Source: Rhodobacteraceae bacterium UBA2553
Lineage (GTDB): Bacteria > Pseudomonadota > Alphaproteobacteria > Rhodobacterales > Rhodobacteraceae
Reading direction: 5' to 3'
Length of the DNA: 13,432 bases
Assembly (NCBI GenBank): GCA_002340515.1
Contig: DDMF01000004.1
Location: 7,074 to 20,505, forward strand
Shown here: piece after piece, positions 1-6,921 of the stretch
How positions within the stretch are numbered: position 1 is the first letter of the stretch
Layout: every line of letters starts with the position of its first letter
Notes under the pieces: generated by a model
Seen by the model: the letters and a program-made list of their open reading frames with translations, nothing else
What the model was told of the DNA's origin: nothing
Databases searched by the model: none
Made by a program: the position numbers and the translations under genes

Positions 1-783
1 ATGATGGGACCACGCCCCCGCCGCAAGCACAACCTGGGCTGCACTCTCCACACCACTTTCATGCGTTACATCCACATATGTGTCTCTGTTTTGGAGGTTA
101 GAGACTGTTTTGATGTCAATCACCCCACCTTTTTCGACAAACCGCGTCGCCAAATTCTGCGCCCAGGTTTTGGGATCTCGGGTGTTGAACCAGCCTGGCG
201 TGTACCCTGCATGGGTGAAACGCGGCGACAGGCCTGGCTGAATTTCGGCAATTGCATCCGCGCCGTGAAGGATCTCGCACGGGATGCCCAATTCCTTGCG
301 TTTTGCCCATATTGGCGCCGCTGCGTTATACTCTCGCATGCCTTCATAGACGCTCAATTGACCTTCACGATTGATCAGATCCGCATCCCCATCAGCCACC
401 AATTGCCGTTCAAACGCAGCCTCGCAATGGCGCATCAAATCCAATTGCGCCTGAACCACAGCATCATACCGATCCCGCCAAGAGGCCCGCCAAAACCGCA
501 ACATCCACGGCGCAATTTTCAGCGCATAAGCTGGAGGAATAGACAAAGGGCCCAAAGGGTCCAGCAACCATTTGGGCGCCTTTTTCATGATACCAGGTGC
601 AGCCAGCGGTTCGATTTCTGTGAACGCAAAGGCCCCGGCATTTCCGGAAGAGGCCTCTTCTGCGACCCCCACACGATCCCAGACTGTCACCCGCCGCCCC
701 TGCGCCTGAAGGGCAAGGGCGGTGCTGATGCCAATAATACCAGCGCCAATTACAAGAACGTCATGCGTGGGGGATTGCGTCAT
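1..783 (-). CDS. FAD-dependent D-hydroxyproline dehydrogenase (DAO family), 3' end beyond window
   Basis: The reading frame starts at the ATG complementary to 781-783 and stays open for 261 codons to the window edge, so the C-terminal part is missing. The protein begins with a Rossmann FAD-binding fold: hydrophobic strand then GAGIIG (residues 13-18) and an acidic residue, D36, ending the second strand. The motif SSGNAGAF (45-52) is typical of the DadA-like branch of the DAO family. The visible end, VVLAAGAWSHH, is the FAD-contacting strand of the same fold. Family members of about 410-420 residues oxidise D-amino acids and pass electrons to the respiratory chain. Its place after epimerase, deaminase and semialdehyde dehydrogenase genes points to cis-4-hydroxy-D-proline as substrate, the role of HypO in Sinorhizobium. 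It is the last visible gene of the hydroxyproline operon, 24 nt after the aldehyde dehydrogenase. A generic D-amino acid dehydrogenase is the main alternative. Confidence 0.85.
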   Translation of the reverse strand, partial: MTQSPTHDVLVIGAGIIGISTALALQAQGRRVTVWDRVGVAEEASSGNAGAFAFTEIEPLAAPGIMKKAPKWLLDPLGPLSIPPAYALKIAPWMLRFWRASWRDRYDAVVQAQLDLMRHCEAAFERQLVADGDADLINREGQLSVYEGMREYNAAAPIWAKRKELGIPCEILHGADAIAEIQPGLSPRFTHAGYTPGWFNTRDPKTWAQNLATRFVEKGGVIDIKTVSNLQNRDTYVDVTHESGVESAAQVVLAAGAWSHH

Positions 784-807
784 CTGAAGCGCCTTTTTGC
801 GATCATG

Positions 808-2238
808 TTAGGGCAACGTATAAGCGGTTTTCACACTTGTATAGAACTCAGCTGCATAAGCCCCTTGTTCGCGCGACCCAAAGCTGGACCCTTTGGTGCC
901 GCCAAAGGGTACATGATAATCCACACCAGCGGTGGGCAAGTTCACCATGACCATACCCGCCTGCGCATTTGCCTTGAAGTGGCTGGCGTGTTTCAGCGAC
1001 TGGGTGCAGATGCCCGATGACAAGCCGAACTCCGTATCATTGGCCACCGACAGCGCTTCGTCATAGTCGCGTACACGGATCACACTGGCGACGGGGCCGA
1101 ACACCTCTTCACGGTTGATCCGCATGTCGTTGGTGGTCTCAGAGATCAACGCGGGGGACATGTAAAAGCCTTCGCTGGCGAGGCAAAGACGCTCACCGCC
1201 CAGCACTTTACCACCTTCTTTGACTGCAATAGAGACATATTCCAGATCCTGCGCGAGCTGCTTTTCATCCACCACAGGGCCCATCTGGATCCCCGTTTCA
1301 AGCGCATTTCCGACCTTAAGATTGGCGGCAGCGTCCGCCAATGCACCCACAAACTTGTCGTGAATCCCTTCGGTCACAATCAGGCGCGATGACGCAGTAC
1401 AACGCTGGCCGGTCGAGAAAAACGCGCCGTTCAGACAGGCATCCACCGCCACATCCAGATCAGCGTCGTCCAACACAACCATCGGGTTCTTGCCACCCAT
1501 CTCAAGCTGCACCTTCTTAAGGTTCGCCCCGCAAGCCGCCGCAATCCCACGCCCGGTCGGAACCGACCCGGTGAATGAAATTGCATTCACGCGCGGATCA
1601 TCAATCATCTTTGGTCCGATCTCAGATCCCCGTCCCATGACAAGGTTAAAAACGCCTTCTGGCAAGCCCGAACGACTGATGATCTCTGCAATCGCCCATG
1701 CACATCCCGGCACCAATTCAGCCGGCTTCAGCACCACCGCGTTGCCATAGGCCAGCGCGGGGGCGATTTTCCATGCGGGGATCGCGATGGGGAAATTCCA
1801 AGGAGTGATCAGGCCAATCACACCAACCGGGAACCGGGTGACATCAACATCAACGCCGGGGCGAACAGATGCCAGACGGTCTCCGGTTTGCCGCAGGGTT
1901 TCGCCTGCGAAGAACTTGAAAATCTGCCCGGCGCGCGCGGCTTCTCCGATGCCTTCGGGCAGGGTTTTGCCCTCTTCCCGAGACAGCAACCGACCCAGCT
2001 CTTCTTTGCGAGCCAGAATTTCAGAGCCGATAAAGTCAAGGACATCAAAGCGCTGTTGCGGGGTGGATTTGCCCCAAGCTGGTGCCGCTTGATGCGCCGC
2101 GGAAATCGCCTGATCCAACTCCGCCGCACCGCCCTTTGCGGCGACACCAACAAGATCAGAAATATCCGATGGGTTGATGTTGTTCACACCCTCTGTGGTC
2201 TCGTGCCACGCGCCAGCAATATAGTTTTTGAAGTCCAT
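808..2238 (-). CDS. alpha-ketoglutarate semialdehyde (2,5-dioxovalerate) dehydrogenase
   Basis: A full-length aldehyde dehydrogenase superfamily protein of 476 residues. The cofactor and catalytic features are all visible: TPWNFP (145-150, oxyanion-hole Asn148), VVLKPAE (168-174), the SFTGS NAD-binding turn (221-225), general base Glu246 in QLEMGGKNP, and nucleophile Cys280 in GQRC. The family oxidises aldehydes to acids with NAD(P)+. In this operon the fitting reaction is alpha-ketoglutarate semialdehyde to 2-oxoglutarate, the last step of hydroxyproline breakdown (HypH in Sinorhizobium, also shared with pentose and glucarate pathways). It lies 20 nt downstream of the epimerase and 24 nt upstream of the FAD dehydrogenase, so co-transcription is very likely. 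The ATG start is preceded by a purine-rich stretch (GGGGAATAGAGA). Succinate-semialdehyde dehydrogenase would be the alternative from sequence alone; the context favours the dioxovalerate enzyme. Confidence 0.9.
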   Translation of the reverse strand: MDFKNYIAGAWHETTEGVNNINPSDISDLVGVAAKGGAAELDQAISAAHQAAPAWGKSTPQQRFDVLDFIGSEILARKEELGRLLSREEGKTLPEGIGEAARAGQIFKFFAGETLRQTGDRLASVRPGVDVDVTRFPVGVIGLITPWNFPIAIPAWKIAPALAYGNAVVLKPAELVPGCAWAIAEIISRSGLPEGVFNLVMGRGSEIGPKMIDDPRVNAISFTGSVPTGRGIAAACGANLKKVQLEMGGKNPMVVLDDADLDVAVDACLNGAFFSTGQRCTASSRLIVTEGIHDKFVGALADAAANLKVGNALETGIQMGPVVDEKQLAQDLEYVSIAVKEGGKVLGGERLCLASEGFYMSPALISETTNDMRINREEVFGPVASVIRVRDYDEALSVANDTEFGLSSGICTQSLKHASHFKANAQAGMVMVNLPTAGVDYHVPFGGTKGSSFGSREQGAYAAEFYTSVKTAYTLP

Positions 2239-2258
2239 AATAGTCTCTATTCCCCAGT

Positions 2259-3185
2259 TTAGGCTCTTATTCCACCCCGATAAGGGTCATTGTCTGAAAA
2301 GAGCAATGTGGTTTCTGAGGTGACATAGGCCGCCCCTTCGATGGTCACGATGATGCCCGTGTCGCCAGGCACGTAAGTCAGATCATAGGTGCTTCCGATG
2401 ATGCTTTCCTGAACCCAGATCGCATCCGGTTCCAGCATCCCATCTGCCGCCAAACAGGCAAGCTTGGCCGACGATCCTGTCCCACAGGGGGAGCGATCAT
2501 AGGCGCCGCCGGGGCAAAGAACAAAGTTACGGCTGTCAGCCTTGCCGTGCGCCGGACCAAACAGTTCGACATGGTCGATATAGGCGCCATCCGCGCCGGT
2601 GATCCCCGCCGCAACCAGCGCATCACGGATCGCAATGCTCGCCATGGTCAGCTCCATAAGCCGGTCAAAATCCAGCGGAATAGAGTCGCATTTTGTCAGG
2701 AAAAACCAGTTTCCGCCATAGGCCACATCGCCGGTCACCGGGCCAAATCCAGGCACATCCACTGTCACATCTTTGGCGTGGCGGTAGCTTTCCACATTCA
2801 CCACGCGCACGCGATTGGGAGACATCAGATCAACCTCGACCACACCCACAGGCGTTTCAAAACGGTGCACGCCAAGTGTGATTCGCCCCAGGTGATAAAG
2901 CACCGCTGCCAAGCCGATGGTGGCATGACCGCACATGCCAAGATTGGCCACCGTGTTGAAGAAGATCACACCGGTGGCGCAACCTGGATCCGAGGGCGGC
3001 ACGAGCAAAGCGCCAACAATGGCGTCATGTCCCCTTGGTTCACACAGGGTCGACGGGCCAAAATCTGGATGATCGGACCACAGCCGGGCCGCGCGCATCG
3101 CAAGCGGGCCAGTCCCAAGGTCCGGCCCGCCTTCGATCACCACACGCGTGGGTTCGCCTGCGGTATGGCTGTCGATTACGCGCAT
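2259..3185 (-). CDS. 4-hydroxyproline 2-epimerase (proline racemase family)
   Basis: A 308-residue proline racemase family protein, the usual length for the hydroxyproline branch. The N-terminus MRVIDSHTAGEPTRVV is highly characteristic. Both catalytic cysteines are present: Cys85 in NLGMCGHATIG and Cys234 in RSPCGTGSSAKLA. The Cys/Cys pair marks an epimerase or racemase; trans-3-hydroxyproline dehydratases replace the second cysteine by Thr. The two thiols act as acid and base on either face of C2, converting trans-4-hydroxy-L-proline to cis-4-hydroxy-D-proline in the cytoplasm. Known equivalents are LhpA of Pseudomonas and HypRE of Sinorhizobium. The start codon lies 10 nt inside the end of the upstream deaminase gene, which suggests translational coupling, and no good Shine-Dalgarno sequence of its own is seen. 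Proline racemase is the alternative, made unlikely by the neighbouring enzymes. Confidence 0.92.
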   Translation of the reverse strand: MRVIDSHTAGEPTRVVIEGGPDLGTGPLAMRAARLWSDHPDFGPSTLCEPRGHDAIVGALLVPPSDPGCATGVIFFNTVANLGMCGHATIGLAAVLYHLGRITLGVHRFETPVGVVEVDLMSPNRVRVVNVESYRHAKDVTVDVPGFGPVTGDVAYGGNWFFLTKCDSIPLDFDRLMELTMASIAIRDALVAAGITGADGAYIDHVELFGPAHGKADSRNFVLCPGGAYDRSPCGTGSSAKLACLAADGMLEPDAIWVQESIIGSTYDLTYVPGDTGIIVTIEGAAYVTSETTLLFSDNDPYRGGIRA

Positions 3186-4132
3186 TCAGCGATGATCCCA
3201 CCTTGGCGTGACCAATTGGCATACCAGTCTTTGAACAGCTGATACTGAGCTTCGATATAGTTGCGCTGCGCATCTGTCAGCGCATCGGTTTCATTGAAGT
3301 GCAGCGTGTATTCGGTGTCGCCGTTCAGCACCATCAGATGCTTGTAGTAAAGCACCAGATCCGCGCCCTCATCAAACGAGGACAAAACGCCAAGTGCTTC
3401 TTCCAATTCCTTGGCACGCACGCGCGCTTCGGCATGGCCCGTTGCGGCCTTTTCACAGAGCGCCACGAGGTGCAGCACCTCTTTAGGTAATGCGTTACCG
3501 ATCCCGGTGATCGCCCCGCCCGCGCCGCAGTTCACATAACCGTGGTACACGGTGGTATCGACGCCAATCATCAGGGTCACGCTATCGTCCTGCGAGGTGA
3601 TGTTTTCCGCCGCATACCGCAGGTCATCCGCGCCGCCAAATTCTTTGAACCCGATCAGATTGGAATGCTCGGCACGCAGGGCAAAAAACAGATCCGCGCG
3701 GGTGGCAAAACCGTAATAGGGCGAGTTGTAGATCACCGCAGGCAGGTCAGGCGCGGCCGCCAAGATCCCTTTGAAATGCGCCTTTTGCGCCGCCATTGAC
3801 GACCCGCGTGACAAAACGCGGGGGATCACCATCAGGCCTTTTGCACCCACCTTTTGGGCATGGGCGGCGTGCTCAGCTGCAAGGCGCGAATTTACCGCAC
3901 CTGTGCCGACAATCACCGGGATACCCGCATCGCAAAGCGCCTCGACACCTTGCATCCGCTCGGCATCTGTTAACAGCGGCCAGTCCCCCATAGAGCCGCA
4001 ATAGACCACGGCAGACATGCCTGCGGCGATCAGCTCCTGACCCTTTTTCACCAGAGCTTTAAAATCTGGGCTGCGGTCGGCCTTGCAAGGGGTCATCAGG
4101 GCGGGGATGGTGCCGGAAAAGATATTGGACAT
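3176..4132 (-). CDS. pyrroline-4-hydroxy-2-carboxylate deaminase (DHDPS/NAL family)
   Basis: A 318-residue class I aldolase-fold protein of the dihydrodipicolinate synthase/N-acetylneuraminate lyase family. The Schiff-base lysine is Lys163 in LIGFKEFGG, and the catalytic tyrosine is Tyr135 in AVIYNSPYYG. The substrate-carboxylate loop, usually G[ST]TGE, reads GSMGD (46-50), a departure from true DapA. Given the operon, the likely reaction is deamination and hydrolysis of pyrroline-4-hydroxy-2-carboxylate to alpha-ketoglutarate semialdehyde plus ammonia, as for HypD in Sinorhizobium or LhpC in Pseudomonas. The reading frame extends upstream to 4195, but the start at 4132 is chosen because an AAGGAG sequence lies 6 nt before it and the protein then begins MSNIFSGTIPALMTP as the family does. 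It is the first gene of the operon, and its end overlaps the epimerase start by 10 nt. Confidence 0.87.
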   Translation of the reverse strand: MSNIFSGTIPALMTPCKADRSPDFKALVKKGQELIAAGMSAVVYCGSMGDWPLLTDAERMQGVEALCDAGIPVIVGTGAVNSRLAAEHAAHAQKVGAKGLMVIPRVLSRGSSMAAQKAHFKGILAAAPDLPAVIYNSPYYGFATRADLFFALRAEHSNLIGFKEFGGADDLRYAAENITSQDDSVTLMIGVDTTVYHGYVNCGAGGAITGIGNALPKEVLHLVALCEKAATGHAEARVRAKELEEALGVLSSFDEGADLVLYYKHLMVLNGDTEYTLHFNETDALTDAQRNYIEAQYQLFKDWYANWSRQGGIIAECA

Positions 4133-4138
4133 TGGGGT

Positions 4139-4144
4139 CTCCTT
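4139..4144 (-). promoter_or_regulatory. Ribosome binding site of the deaminase gene
   Basis: On the minus strand this reads AAGGAG and sits 6 nt before the ATG at 4132. It decides the start codon against the in-frame upstream start at 4195. Confidence 0.8.
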
Positions 4145-4221
4145 GGGGCGTGTCCGCAATACATTACGGGACAGGGGCAAATAATGCTTGGGCACAATGC
4201 GCCCACTGGGGTATTGCGATC

Positions 4222-4250
4222 TTGATATTCAAATTGGATCCAATATTCAA
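4222..4250. promoter_or_regulatory. Overlapping divergent promoters of the hydroxyproline operon and its regulator (predicted)
   Basis: Minus strand: TTGAAT (complement of 4245-4250), a 17-nt spacer and TATCAA (complement of 4222-4227) would drive the catabolic operon, giving a leader of roughly 80 nt. Plus strand: TTGATA (4222-4227), a 16-nt spacer and TATTCA (4244-4249) would drive the regulator, with a leader near 60 nt. The -35 element of one promoter coincides with the -10 of the other. The hexamers match sigma-70 consensus only partly, in an AT-rich stretch, so this is an inference from position and sequence. Confidence 0.4.
4233..4244. promoter_or_regulatory. Candidate operator for the GntR/FCD regulator
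   Basis: ATTGGATCCAAT is a perfect 12-bp palindrome in the 185-bp divergent intergenic region. It is flanked by a direct repeat, ATATTCAA at 4225-4232 and 4243-4250, 18 bp apart start to start. GntR/FCD proteins usually autoregulate and bind short AT-flanked palindromes of this kind in the divergent intergenic region. The site lies in the spacer of both predicted promoters, so a bound protein could block both. The palindrome is seen directly; the binding is inferred. Confidence 0.55.
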
Positions 4251-4317
4251 TATCTTTCTTTCAAAATCCTTCATTCTATCCTGATTTGCTGCTAGTTTCA
4301 TCGCAAAGTGAGGGATT

Positions 4318-4977
4318 ATGCAGTTTAAATCAGTTGATATTTCTAAAACCGCTTCAGCCGCTTCGATCATTTTTGATGCGTTGAAAAAGGCGATCATTGA
4401 GGGTAATTTGGAAGAGGGCGCGCCACTGCGCCAGGATGAAATCGCCAAAATGTTCAACACGTCGCGAATCCCTGTGCGCGAGGCGATCTCGCGCCTTGAA
4501 GAGCATGGGTTGGTGAAATCCCAACGCTATAAGGGCGCGGTTGTGTCCGGGCTGTCGGCAGGTGAAGCAGGCGAGATTTTCGACTATCGCGCTATATTAG
4601 AGCCGCATATTATTCGCATTTCCGTCCCCAAAATGACCCCAAAGGCCTTGGCCGAAGCGCGATCCTTTTGTGATGCGTTTGCTGTGTCGGATGACCCGAT
4701 GGAATGGGGCGATTTGAACCGGAAATTTCACGCCACGCTTTATAACGCCTCGGGTTTGACGTTTCACCTTGAGGCTGTGGAAAGTGCGCTTGACCGCGTT
4801 GACCGTTACCTGCGCGCCCAATTGGTCTTGTCTAATGGTATGGCCCGCGCCAACGATGAACATCTACGCATTCAAGACGCCTGCGAGCGGGGGGATGCGG
4901 ATGCGGCGGCAGAGTTGACACATCAACACATCCTCGGTGCAAAGAACTCGCTTTTGAAACACCTGAGCAAACTGTAA
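4318..4977 (+). CDS. GntR-family (FadR/FCD subfamily) regulator of hydroxyproline catabolism
   Basis: A 219-residue regulator. Residues about 14-78 form the GntR winged helix-turn-helix, with the recognition region LRQDEIAKMFNTSRIPVREA and the wing KSQRYKGAVVSGLS. Residues about 85-215 form the all-helical FCD effector domain. Its metal or ligand pocket is visible as Asp132 and His138 (DLNRKFH), His182 (EHLRI) and His204 (HQHI). Such proteins are usually repressors released by a pathway metabolite; hydroxyproline or one of its downstream acids is the obvious candidate. The gene is transcribed away from the catabolic operon, the classical arrangement for a local regulator, comparable to HypR of Sinorhizobium. 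GTGAGGG ends 3 nt before the ATG and serves as the ribosome binding site. A strong terminator begins immediately after the stop codon. Identity as GntR/FCD is certain; the effector is inferred. Confidence 0.9.
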   Translation: MQFKSVDISKTASAASIIFDALKKAIIEGNLEEGAPLRQDEIAKMFNTSRIPVREAISRLEEHGLVKSQRYKGAVVSGLSAGEAGEIFDYRAILEPHIIRISVPKMTPKALAEARSFCDAFAVSDDPMEWGDLNRKFHATLYNASGLTFHLEAVESALDRVDRYLRAQLVLSNGMARANDEHLRIQDACERGDADAAAELTHQHILGAKNSLLKHLSKL

Positions 4978-4978
4978 A

Positions 4979-5006
4979 AAAGGCCGCCCTGATCAGGGCG
5001 GCCTTT
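4979..5006. terminator. Bidirectional intrinsic terminator between convergent operons
   Basis: A perfect 28-bp palindrome with arms AAAGGCCGCCCTGA and its exact complement, giving a GC-rich stem. On the minus strand it is followed by six T residues (complement of 4976-4981), a textbook terminator for the ABC transporter operon ending at 5042. On the plus strand only three T residues close the stem (5004-5006), so it is probably weaker for the GntR gene, whose stop codon it abuts. Confidence 0.9.
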
Positions 5007-5041
5007 GGTCTATGGTGGCCTCTAACCCGCAGGTTAGGGAC

Positions 5042-6034
5042 TTATTTCATCATCGCCATATCGGTGATTTCACTGGTATAGGCACCCTCTGGCATCTTGG
5101 TGATCACCGGATCAGAACCGCCACCCATCAGCGTGGCGACCGTGCGATCATAATCCGCAACATTCAGGGATCCGTCAGAACCTGCGGTCAGTTTGGCGAT
5201 CTCGCCCATCATCCGCACCTGATGCTTTTCGGTCTGCGCACCGGTTTCGTCATATTCCAACACGATCATGGCTGCGTCTGCAGGATTTTCCTCAGCCCAT
5301 TTCCAGCCCTTCATCGACGCGCGCACAAAGCGGGCCATCTGGTCTTTGAACGCATCATCACCCAGCTTTTCTTCGAGCACGTAAAGACCGTCCTCAAGCG
5401 TTGCAACGCCCTGTTCTTCGTATTTGAACGTCACCAGATCGTCAGCACCGATGCCCGCATCAATGATCTGCCAATATTCGTTATAGGTCATGGTCGACAC
5501 GCAATCAGCTTGCCCTTGCAGGATCGGATCAACGTTGAAGCCTTGCTTCAGAACCGTAACGCCATCACCACCCTCTGTGCTGATACCAAGCGAAGACATC
5601 CAGCTGAGGAAGGGGTATTCGTTGCCAAAGAACCAAACGCCAAGCGTCTTGCCGGGGAACTCAGAGGGGCTGGTGATGCCGGTGTCTTTGCGACAGGTCA
5701 ACATCATGCCGGACGACTTAAAGGGTTGCGCGATGTTCACCACCGGCGCGCCCTGTTCGCGGGCAGCCAAGGCCGATGGCATCCAGTCGACCATCACATC
5801 AGCCCCGCCGCCCATCAACACCTGAACCGGCGCCACATCGGGGCCGCCCGGCTTGATCGTCACATTCAGATCCTCGTCCGAGTAAAACCCGTTTTCCAGC
5901 GCCACATAATAGCCGGCAAACTGCGCCTGCGTGACCCATTTCAATTGCAGGGTCACGTCATCAGCGGCCATTGCCCCGGTGGACATCGCACCCATCGCAA
6001 ACGCGGCCAGCGCGCCTTTCGTGTAGTTCAGCAT
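5042..6034 (-). CDS. ABC transporter periplasmic substrate-binding protein, NMT1/THI5-like
   Basis: A 330-residue binding protein. It opens with a Sec signal peptide: Lys6, a hydrophobic run and a likely cleavage after AMA at residue 23. The mature start VTLQLKWVTQAQFAGYYVALENGFY is the hallmark of the NMT1/THI5 (SsuA/ThiY-like) fold, with the aromatic QFAGYY segment that lines the ligand site. Other signature pieces are GADVMVDWMPSALAAREQG and the PGKTLGVWFFGNE segment at the domain hinge. ThiY-type members bind a thiamine pyrimidine precursor; this copy closes an operon for pyrimidine catabolism, so a pyrimidine, dihydropyrimidine or hydantoin-like ligand is inferred. GGGAGA lies just before the ATG. 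The gene follows the second permease after 41 nt and is the last of the operon, directly before the terminator. Confidence 0.88.
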   Translation of the reverse strand: MLNYTKGALAAFAMGAMSTGAMAADDVTLQLKWVTQAQFAGYYVALENGFYSDEDLNVTIKPGGPDVAPVQVLMGGGADVMVDWMPSALAAREQGAPVVNIAQPFKSSGMMLTCRKDTGITSPSEFPGKTLGVWFFGNEYPFLSWMSSLGISTEGGDGVTVLKQGFNVDPILQGQADCVSTMTYNEYWQIIDAGIGADDLVTFKYEEQGVATLEDGLYVLEEKLGDDAFKDQMARFVRASMKGWKWAEENPADAAMIVLEYDETGAQTEKHQVRMMGEIAKLTAGSDGSLNVADYDRTVATLMGGGSDPVITKMPEGAYTSEITDMAMMK

Positions 6035-6075
6035 TTCATTTCTCCCAGTTGGTTATCGGCTGTTATTTGTTTTGC

Positions 6076-6921
6076 TCAGCCTCTTTGTGAGGGGTGCCAG
6101 AATGTGACCCCCTTTTCTATTACTGCCACAATGCCATAAAATGCCGATCCGGCAATGGCCGCGATTGTGATTTCGGCCCAGACCATATCAAGGCCCAGAC
6201 GCCCCACTTCGGTTGAGATGCGAAAGCCCATGCCTTTGATCGGCGAGCCAAAGAACTCTGCCACAATCGCGCCGATCAGCGCCAAGGTTGTTGCCACCTT
6301 CAGCCCGTTGAAAATGGCAGGCATCGCGGCGGGCAGGCGAAGGGACAGTAGAGTTTGCCAATAGTTGGCCGAGTAGGTTTTCATCAAATCGCGTTGCATG
6401 CTGTCGGTGTCAGCAAGGCCTTGCACAGTGTTCACCAGCATGGGGAAAAACACCATGACAACCACAACAGCCGCTTTGGAATGCCAATCAAACCCGAACC
6501 ACATCACAAGGATGGGCGCGGTGCCGATGATCGGCAGGGCCGCGATGAAATTGCCGACGGGCAGCAGGCCCCGTTGCAAAAATGGGGATCGGTCGATCAG
6601 GATCGCGGTGGCAATGGCCCCACCGCATCCCATCAAATACCCCGTCAACGCGCCTTTCATAAAGGTCTGCACAAAGTCGACCCACAAAACATCAAGCGAG
6701 CTTGCGACCTTGGCCCCGATAGCCGTGGGCGGAGGCAAGATCACGGGCGGGACGTTAAGACCCCGCACCAAAGCTTCCCACACCACCAAGACCGTCACGC
6801 CAAAGATCACCGGCACAACCAGTTTCGCCCAACGCGTGCCTGCGGCCGGAGAATTCGCGATGCGGCCATTCAACCACCATGTGAACGCCCAAAAGGCGAT
6901 GGCAATCAGCACCCAGATCAT
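6076..6921 (-). CDS. ABC transporter permease (SsuC/ThiX-like), second subunit
   Basis: A 281-residue inner membrane permease with an N-terminal membrane segment (about residues 1-17), a second near 33-53 and the BPD_transp_1 core from about residue 85. The cytoplasmic EAA-type loop that contacts the ATPase is seen as DLMKTYSANYWQTLLSLRLP, followed by the conserved LKVATTLALIGAIVAEF helix. Its ATG overlaps the stop of the preceding permease as ATGA, implying translational coupling and a 1:1 heterodimer. The product presumably forms the translocation channel for the ligand captured by the binding protein encoded next. Confidence 0.87.
   Translation of the reverse strand: MIWVLIAIAFWAFTWWLNGRIANSPAAGTRWAKLVVPVIFGVTVLVVWEALVRGLNVPPVILPPPTAIGAKVASSLDVLWVDFVQTFMKGALTGYLMGCGGAIATAILIDRSPFLQRGLLPVGNFIAALPIIGTAPILVMWFGFDWHSKAAVVVVMVFFPMLVNTVQGLADTDSMQRDLMKTYSANYWQTLLSLRLPAAMPAIFNGLKVATTLALIGAIVAEFFGSPIKGMGFRISTEVGRLGLDMVWAEITIAAIAGSAFYGIVAVIEKGVTFWHPSQRG

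Noticed and set aside
116..347. Short minus-strand frames at the left edge
   Set aside because: They are out of frame with the FAD dehydrogenase, which I translated continuously from 783 to 1 without a stop; there is no frameshift to explain.
1..1020. Plus-strand open frame of 339 codons
   Set aside because: It lies antisense to the FAD dehydrogenase and the end of the aldehyde dehydrogenase, both with intact motifs; the translation is Arg/His/Pro-rich with no family features, typical of a shadow frame.
4133..4195. N-terminal extension of the deaminase, which could be read as a leader peptide
   Set aside because: The 21 extra residues are Arg-rich without a hydrophobic core, and the AAGGAG site lies inside this stretch, serving the ATG at 4132.
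4189..4205. Small inverted repeat TGGGC/GCCCA in the deaminase leader
   Set aside because: Five-base arms with a 7-base loop are expected by chance in GC-rich DNA, and nothing positions it near a promoter or start.
5012..6139. Plus-strand open frame of 375 codons
   Set aside because: Antisense to the periplasmic binding protein, which has a signal peptide and clear family motifs. The frame also overlaps the terminator flank and reads as His/Arg-rich shadow sequence.
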